A stretch of DNA of 15,667 bases from UBA10133 sp964348455. Its GTDB lineage: Bacteria; Patescibacteriota; Microgenomatia; UBA1400; MFAQ01. The position numbers and the translations under genes are program-made. This document shows, one piece after another, positions 11,373-15,667 of the stretch (position 1 is its first letter; each line of letters begins with the position of its first letter). The stretch covers positions 1-15,667 of the forward strand of contig CAYGCQ010000027.1 in NCBI GenBank assembly GCA_964348455.1, given 5' to 3'. The notes beneath the pieces were generated by a model that saw only the letters and a list, made by a program, of their open reading frames with translations, was not told the DNA's origin and did no database searches.

Positions 11373-11391
11373 GAGTCCTAGCTCGGCAACA
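11373..11391 (+). repeat. Distal tRNA-Gln 3'-end attachment repeat
   Basis: Exact 19-bp copy of 5270-5288 without the rest of the tRNA. It marks the far boundary of all inserted DNA, 22 bp before the transglycosylase start codon, so the inserted block sits immediately upstream of that gene and may have replaced its promoter. Confidence 0.85.
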
Positions 11392-11412
11392 AAATACTCA
11401 ATCCATCTCCTT

Positions 11413-12522
11413 ATGTCAAAAAAAACTCACTTCAAATACAAATACGGAGAAATTCGCTACCCCGTCTTTTTCCCTGACGCAACCAGGGCTCTGGTGAAAT
11501 CACTAGACAGTGATGATATTAGAGCTACCAGAACAACGGGGATACTCGTGAACACCTTTCATTTGTGGCACGTACTAGACAAGTCTGTCTTGGAGGCTTT
11601 TGGGGGTATAAGGGAGTATATGGGGTGGCGTGGTGCTGTCATATCAGACTCTGGCGGTTTTCAGGTGATGTCGGTTGTAAAAAAGGGAGTAAACTCTGGC
11701 AAGATTACTGACGAAGGAGTTGTTTTTCACCCATCACGAAACCGCAAGGTGGTATTTACCCCAGAAGAATCGGTTCGACTTCAAATGTCACTAGGTACTG
11801 ATATGGTTGTGGTTTTGGATGACTTTACAGACCCAAAAGATGACTACGACCAAGCTCTAGTAACTGTAAACCGTACGCTTCAGTGGGCTCAAAGATCAAA
11901 AAATGAATTCCAAAAAATCTGCCAGGAAAAAGGACTTACGGACAAAAAAAGACCATATCTACTAGGTGTTACACAAGGTGGAGAATTTATGGATTTACGC
12001 GAAAGCTGTACAAAAGATTTAGTGAAAATTGGATTTGATGGACTCGGCTGGGGAGGATGGCCGTTCGTAGATGGAAAAATTAATTTCAAGAGTGCAGAGG
12101 TCATCTCTCATAATGTACCCAAGGATTATCTTCTTTACGGTCTAGGGATAGGAAAACCGGAGGATATTATTAACTGTTTCAAGCTCGGATTCAACATCTT
12201 TGACTGTGTTTTGCCAACCAGAGACGGTCGCCATGGCAGGTTGTATGTTTATGACGCCTTAACCATTGATGAAATTGACGTGACTAGGGATAGTTTTTAT
12301 CACTTCTTTAATACCAAGAAAAATTCAAACATTGCAGATACATCAAAAATTAGTACCGCTTGTGACTGTTCACTTTGTCTAAATTACTCAGTAGGATATC
12401 TCGTACATTTATTCAAACTTGGAGACCCAATAGCCGGAAGACTTGCTTCAATCCACAATTTGCGTTTTTTCTCTATTTTGATGGAGAAACTCCAGACAGC
12501 TACTTTTTCCGATCTATCTTGA
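11413..12522 (+). CDS. Divergent tRNA-guanine transglycosylase (369 aa)
   Basis: TGT-family enzyme that exchanges a guanine in tRNA for a modified base (preQ1 in bacteria, at G34 of GUN anticodons). Visible hallmarks are SDSGGFQVMS with base-binding Asp79, QGG in GVTQGGEF, nucleophile Asp264 in FDCVLPTRDGRHG, and the zinc site C317, C319, C322 and H348. Length is near the usual 370-400. The substrate loop, normally close to GGLAVGE, reads GWGGWPFVDGK here, so base specificity may differ. The ATG at 11413 is chosen because an upstream in-frame extension to 11326 only reads through the att repeat. The 3' end overlaps the convergent gene by 23 bp. No queuosine biosynthesis gene is in the window. 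Confidence 0.9.
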   Translation: MSKKTHFKYKYGEIRYPVFFPDATRALVKSLDSDDIRATRTTGILVNTFHLWHVLDKSVLEAFGGIREYMGWRGAVISDSGGFQVMSVVKKGVNSGKITDEGVVFHPSRNRKVVFTPEESVRLQMSLGTDMVVVLDDFTDPKDDYDQALVTVNRTLQWAQRSKNEFQKICQEKGLTDKKRPYLLGVTQGGEFMDLRESCTKDLVKIGFDGLGWGGWPFVDGKINFKSAEVISHNVPKDYLLYGLGIGKPEDIINCFKLGFNIFDCVLPTRDGRHGRLYVYDALTIDEIDVTRDSFYHFFNTKKNSNIADTSKISTACDCSLCLNYSVGYLVHLFKLGDPIAGRLASIHNLRFFSILMEKLQTATFSDLS

Positions 12523-12880
12523 TTACCTGATTCAGCAATTCCAACGCTTCTCTAGCCTGTTCATCGTCCATTTCACTTGCAAGTTCGATAAGCGCTAGTT
12601 TTTCATCCTCACCAGCTAGCCCACCTAAATATGTTCCCGTTTCTAGTAGCGCTGATGATTCGTCTCCAGACATTTCGACTTCAGCCTCTATGCGCTCGAG
12701 AGCTATATCTCTTTGACCTAGTTTATTTTTCCTTTCTCTTAAGTATCTTGCGGCCAACCAGATGGACGCACCAATTGCACCGGCAGTCCCAGCCACGATT
12801 AACGCCGTCGGCCAGTACTTTTCAATAAACTTTTTAGTCTGATTCTCCTCAGAAACTTCACTCTCATTTTTTTTCACCAT
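12500..12880 (-). CDS. Small single-pass membrane protein (126 aa)
   Basis: No family recognised. A charged N-terminus (MVKKNESEVSEENQTKK) precedes one transmembrane helix at about residues 25-45 (ALIVAGTAGAIGASIWLAA), with a positive stop sequence YLRERKNK. The C-terminal ~75 residues are acidic and helical (ALERIEAEVEM, then a heptad-like end with DDEQAREALELLNQVI). The helix would place this domain on one side of the membrane, most likely the cytoplasm by the positive-inside rule. It converges on the transglycosylase gene with a 23-bp overlap. It may be a lineage-specific protein. Confidence 0.75.
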   Translation of the reverse strand: MVKKNESEVSEENQTKKFIEKYWPTALIVAGTAGAIGASIWLAARYLRERKNKLGQRDIALERIEAEVEMSGDESSALLETGTYLGGLAGEDEKLALIELASEMDDEQAREALELLNQVIKIDRKK

Positions 12881-12936
12881 AGATTAGTCTATCAGCCCCT
12901 TATTTTCAAATACTTTCATAATGTGTTGTTCGGGTC

Positions 12937-12942
12937 TATTAT
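12937..12942 (+). promoter_or_regulatory. -10 of the GH57-like gene
   Basis: TATTAT ends 9 nt before the ATG at 12952, predicting a leader of about 3 nt. Confidence 0.45.
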
Positions 12943-12951
12943 CAAGTATTA

Positions 12952-14286
12952 ATGTCATCCAGAAATATCGAAAAAGAATTTCTTTCAAATCGTGAGCTAC
13001 TAGATGAACTAAAGTACAAACCTTCACCTATTAATCTTCATTTGTATCAGCCTCCTAGAAGGCTAGCTGTCTCACTAGGCAACAAAACCGGTACTGTTTT
13101 TGATATCACGGGAGAGACATCAACTTTTCCCGGATTTAATCATCAAATTACTTCAGAGGCGTACGCACCCCTTATAAACAGAGGGGTTCTCTCAAATATA
13201 AATTTAAGTTGGAATCTTTATGGTGTCACAGCAGATTGGATGGAAGTTTTTCACCCGCACTTAATTCGAGAACTTAAAATCCAGATTGAAAATGGAGCTA
13301 AGCCTCCAGTAGGGGACACCTACCTTCATATAATTTTGCCTTTCCTGGCCACAGAACACATCGACATGCTCCTCCAAATAAGTAAAACAGTTTATCGGGA
13401 ACGGTGGGGAGTCGAACCTGAAACCATATGGCTTCCGGAATCAGCCGTTGATTCAAACACTTTAACTTCTCTAGCAAAAAATGGATTTAAAGGTGTTCAT
13501 TTGAGAGAACACCAAATAAATGGTTCTTCAGCTAACCTTTCGGCTTTAAAAACTAATAGTGGGAAAATTCTAAGTGTCACTGGCCATAATCACCTAAGCG
13601 GACTTATTGGATTTGATAAACCGTGGGCAGATTCTTTTTTTGATCGTTGGAGCTCAAGTGCTAACCAGCTAGGCTTTTCACCTCGAATTTCCATTGACGG
13701 AGAAACTCTAGGACACTGGTGGAAAGAACGAGAAGGTGTACATCAATTCACTGACTACTTACTTAAATACTTAGAGGAAGGTAATCATGGAAATTATTTA
13801 AATTTTAACTCAAGCAACATTCCTGATTCAAAACTGATTGAAAACACAAGTTGGAGTTGTATGGATAGCGGACTGGGAAGGTGGAAAGGGGAGCCGGATT
13901 GCTACTGTGGTTTACCGGAAAATAAGTGGCAAGCAGACTGCGTAAGAACTTCTAAAAAAGATTTGTTTGACAAACTCTCTGTGTGCAGTACCAGGATTGA
14001 CAATTTATTGGATAACCGGCTTCCTGGGTGGCGTGAAATTTATAAAGAATGGTTTTTGTCATTCAGGCTTAATTTAGCCAAAGGATTACCAATAACTGCC
14101 GAGTTTATTGGTGACAAGGAGTTGGAAAAACTATTTATATCAGCTTACATCAGAGATTTAGGCTGGACAAGTTGCGGCTGGTTTTTTGGAGATGTAGATG
14201 GTTTTGAGAGACAAATACCTTCTAATTCACTTCGAGCTATAGCAGAAATAATGGCTTGGCCAGATATAGAACCTAACCAACCATAA
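12952..14286 (+). CDS. GH57-type glycoside hydrolase with DUF3536-like region (444 aa)
   Basis: Predicted carbohydrate-active enzyme of the GH57/DUF3536 group (annotated as alpha-amylase/alpha-mannosidase-like). The (beta/alpha)7 barrel starts with the family His in LHLYQPPR (His30). The nucleophile candidate is Glu163 in IWLPESAVD, and the acid candidate Asp249 in SIDGETLGHWW. The DUF3536-type motif TSWSCMDSGLGRWKGEPDCYCG lies near 300-322. No signal peptide, so it is cytoplasmic and may act on storage polysaccharide or a glycan intermediate. It is much shorter than the ~800-aa DUF3536 proteins I know of, lacking most of the C-terminal part, yet catalytic residues are kept. The exact substrate cannot be told. 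Confidence 0.85.
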   Translation: MSSRNIEKEFLSNRELLDELKYKPSPINLHLYQPPRRLAVSLGNKTGTVFDITGETSTFPGFNHQITSEAYAPLINRGVLSNINLSWNLYGVTADWMEVFHPHLIRELKIQIENGAKPPVGDTYLHIILPFLATEHIDMLLQISKTVYRERWGVEPETIWLPESAVDSNTLTSLAKNGFKGVHLREHQINGSSANLSALKTNSGKILSVTGHNHLSGLIGFDKPWADSFFDRWSSSANQLGFSPRISIDGETLGHWWKEREGVHQFTDYLLKYLEEGNHGNYLNFNSSNIPDSKLIENTSWSCMDSGLGRWKGEPDCYCGLPENKWQADCVRTSKKDLFDKLSVCSTRIDNLLDNRLPGWREIYKEWFLSFRLNLAKGLPITAEFIGDKELEKLFISAYIRDLGWTSCGWFFGDVDGFERQIPSNSLRAIAEIMAWPDIEPNQP

Positions 14287-14306
14287 TATGTTTGTAAACA
14301 ATATAG

Positions 14307-15179
14307 TCAAAATAGCTCTGCTAAAAAATTAGCGGACTTTTTAACTGAATAGTCGGAGTTTAATATTAAATAGTCAAAAACAAAATCCTTACTTAGTTTA
14401 TCCGGTTCGGTAAAGAACAAACTAGTTGCAATTCCATCTGCTGTCATTGTGTCATCAGCCAAGACCCAAGTTGAGAGAATAGAATTAGGAGAGTGTAAGG
14501 CAATTGGATCCAAGATGTGATGATATCGGGACCAATGCCTTCGACTCCCAGAAGAACCACAAAGACTCTGATTAAGTACCTCGACAACCCCAAGAACATT
14601 CTCAAAATTATTTGGATCTTCGAGACCAATCCTCAGTGATTTAGAATTTGATTTATAACAAATATCTCCTCCGGCATCTATACAGCACTCTACAACCTTC
14701 ATATCATCTAAAAGTTCTTTCAAAATATCTATTAGGTATCCCTTTCCGGCCGCCCCAAAATCCCACTGATATCTTTTATGTATATTAATCTTTGGAAAGC
14801 TATATTTACAAACGTTTTTGAGGTCAGGAATGTGTTGCAAAGATCCCTTTGGCACAAAAGAATAATCTTTATCATACCCGGCTCTATTTAATAAGTCTCC
14901 GACTAATGGTGTAAATTTTCCGCCTGTAACTCTATTAAGCTTGAAATAAAAATTCATCAATTTTTCAGCATCTTCTGGTAAGTGGTGTTCACCGATAACC
15001 TTAGACATCCTAGATATAAGAGAATTATCCTTAAATCTAGAATAATCATTTTCGAAATCTTCAGCTCTCTCAGTTAGTTTATTTCTAATCTCAGCTAACT
15101 TAGTAGGCGACAATGCTTCTGAAAAATCAATCTTCCAGTTAGTTCCTGTAGCAAAAAACTCAATCGATGAACCGCTCAC
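14307..15179 (-). CDS. apbE: FAD:protein FMN transferase, ApbE family (290 aa)
   Basis: ApbE splits FAD with Mg2+ and attaches FMN to a Thr of a target protein. Motifs present are DYSRFKDNSLISRM (~45-58), GGKFTPLVGDLL (~86-97), DFGAAGKGYLID (~140-151), DAGGDI (~167-172), HHILDP (~221-226) and the metal-binding end DDTMTADGIATSLF (~243-256). There is no signal peptide or lipobox, unlike many ApbE proteins, so this copy may act in the cytoplasm unless the true start differs. The GTG start lies 2 nt after the stop of the FMN-binding protein gene, so the two are an operon and that protein is the likely substrate. The 3' end overlaps a terminator hairpin of the convergent gene. Confidence 0.9.
   Translation of the reverse strand: MSGSSIEFFATGTNWKIDFSEALSPTKLAEIRNKLTERAEDFENDYSRFKDNSLISRMSKVIGEHHLPEDAEKLMNFYFKLNRVTGGKFTPLVGDLLNRAGYDKDYSFVPKGSLQHIPDLKNVCKYSFPKINIHKRYQWDFGAAGKGYLIDILKELLDDMKVVECCIDAGGDICYKSNSKSLRIGLEDPNNFENVLGVVEVLNQSLCGSSGSRRHWSRYHHILDPIALHSPNSILSTWVLADDTMTADGIATSLFFTEPDKLSKDFVFDYLILNSDYSVKKSANFLAELF
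14317..14342 (+). terminator. Probable terminator of the GH57-like gene
   Basis: TCTGCTAA and TTAGCGGA pair over 8 bp (one G-T) around AAAA, followed by CTTTTT, 30 nt after the stop. It lies within the last codons of apbE on the other strand. Confidence 0.5.
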
Positions 15180-15181
15180 AG

Positions 15182-15667
15182 TTAAACTTTAGCTTCAGAC
15201 TTGATTTTATCAATAGCGTCATTAAAACCTTTAGGGGTTAGAGAGGAACCGGAAACCTTATCAAGTTTTACCTCATTAATATTTTTCCCAATAACAAACT
15301 CTTTGAATCCACCAACAAACAACCCTTGAAAGTATATAGATTTTTCCAAAGTCGCATTTGGAACTACCTCTGCCTCGGTTACGATATTATCTTTAAGAGT
15401 TAGTTTTACTTCAATAGTTTCATCTCCTCCTGGTGATTTGTATCCACCGATTACTTTATAAAAACCATCTTTATATGTAGCGCTCGACATCTTTGGAGTC
15501 GTCTGCATTTGTGATTCTGGCAAATTCTCAGACTTCATAACTTCTCCATTTGGTTTATTTATATTAAACACCGCTAATCCAATCAAGACAATTAAGATAA
15601 AGGTAATCGGGATGATAACTTTATTTGCGGGGTTGTTAACAGACCTCTCATTTGCATTTTCTTCCAT
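15182..15667 (-). CDS. Membrane-anchored FMN-binding-domain protein (161 aa, start at window edge)
   Basis: A short charged N-terminus is followed by one transmembrane helix (about 18-36, VIIPITFILIVLIGLAVF), a linker rich in Ser/Pro/Thr/Gln, and an FMN_bind domain (about 63-158). The motif SGSSLT (139-144) matches the [S/T]-G-[A/S]-[S/T]-x-T flavinylation site, so Thr144 is the expected covalent FMN attachment residue, supplied by ApbE next door. Proteins of this kind carry electrons outside the membrane in RnfG/NqrC/NosR-type or extracellular electron-transfer systems. No partner oxidoreductase is visible. The first codon is the last three bases of the window, so a longer gene cannot be excluded. 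Confidence 0.85.
   Translation of the reverse strand: MEENANERSVNNPANKVIIPITFILIVLIGLAVFNINKPNGEVMKSENLPESQMQTTPKMSSATYKDGFYKVIGGYKSPGGDETIEVKLTLKDNIVTEAEVVPNATLEKSIYFQGLFVGGFKEFVIGKNINEVKLDKVSGSSLTPKGFNDAIDKIKSEAKV

Larger units (their letters stand above)
11249..11391. mobile_element. Remnant of an older element in tRNA-Gln
   Basis: 124 bp lie between the right junction of element 2 and a second tRNA-Gln 3' fragment (11373-11391). They contain the conserved stem-loop shared with element 1 (11304-11333), an inverted T-arm mimic of tRNA-Gln (11289-11300, 11 of 12 bases) and an AAAACTC-AGCA-GAGTTTT hairpin (11347-11364). The simplest reading is that one element integrated in tRNA-Gln, element 2 later integrated at the same tRNA, and the first was deleted down to this stub. 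No recombinase of this element remains. Confidence 0.6.

Noticed and set aside
11326..11412. An upstream start for the transglycosylase
   Set aside because: The extension is encoded by the att remnant and repeat and has no TGT-family similarity.

Overview
The window looks like a chromosomal piece of a Patescibacteria/Candidate Phyla Radiation (CPR) bacterium, possibly of the Microgenomates type. The basis is the AT-rich DNA, the standard code with TGA as a stop, divergent tRNAs, genes with almost no 5' leader (a -10 hexamer 6-11 nt before the ATG), and the style of the recombinases and of the GH57/DUF3536 protein. The taxon is an inference. No marker gene fixes it.

Layout. (1) 30-326: three minus-strand tRNAs (Leu-GAG, Gly-GCC, Phe-GAA) with a promoter at about 337. 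A fourth, tRNA-Leu(CAG), sits at 4077-4157; the array has been split by an insertion. (2) 440-4094: integrative element 1, bounded by an exact 21-bp repeat that is the 3' end of tRNA-Leu(CAG). It carries a small acidic protein, a lipoprotein with its own promoter and terminator, a terminase-small-subunit-like HTH protein and a large serine recombinase. (3) 4264-5131: a leaderless chromosomal gene for an HTH plus degenerate-Nudix protein. (4) 5284-11248: integrative element 2, in the 3' end of tRNA-Gln(TTG). It has an unrelated large serine recombinase, a PcfJ-like 714-aa protein, two hypothetical proteins and a cluster of hairpins. (5) 11249-11391: what looks like a 124-bp remnant of an older element in the same tRNA-Gln, followed by a second copy of the tRNA 3' end. 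(6) 11413-15667: chromosomal genes for a divergent tRNA-guanine transglycosylase, a small membrane protein, a short GH57/DUF3536 protein, and an ApbE flavin transferase paired with a membrane-anchored FMN-binding protein.

The most interesting structure is in the attachment regions. Element 1 (495-524) and the tRNA-Gln remnant (11304-11333) share a 30-nt stem-loop that differs at five positions. Four of these form two fully compensatory base-pair changes. Next to each stem-loop lies an inverted copy of the T-arm of that element's own target tRNA. Element 2 instead shows an apparently intact attP (6890-7056), fused to a decayed recombinase 3' end and inverted, while its two half-arms (70 and 102 bp, exact) sit at the element's ends, switched at CAACA. 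Both recombinase reading frames run through their own attachment core into the tRNA, so the C-terminus of each enzyme should differ between the integrated and circular states.

Working together: the recombinases move their elements into tRNA 3' ends while regenerating the tRNAs. The HTH protein is a candidate regulator. ApbE probably attaches FMN to the neighbouring membrane protein. The roles of the cargo proteins are not known.
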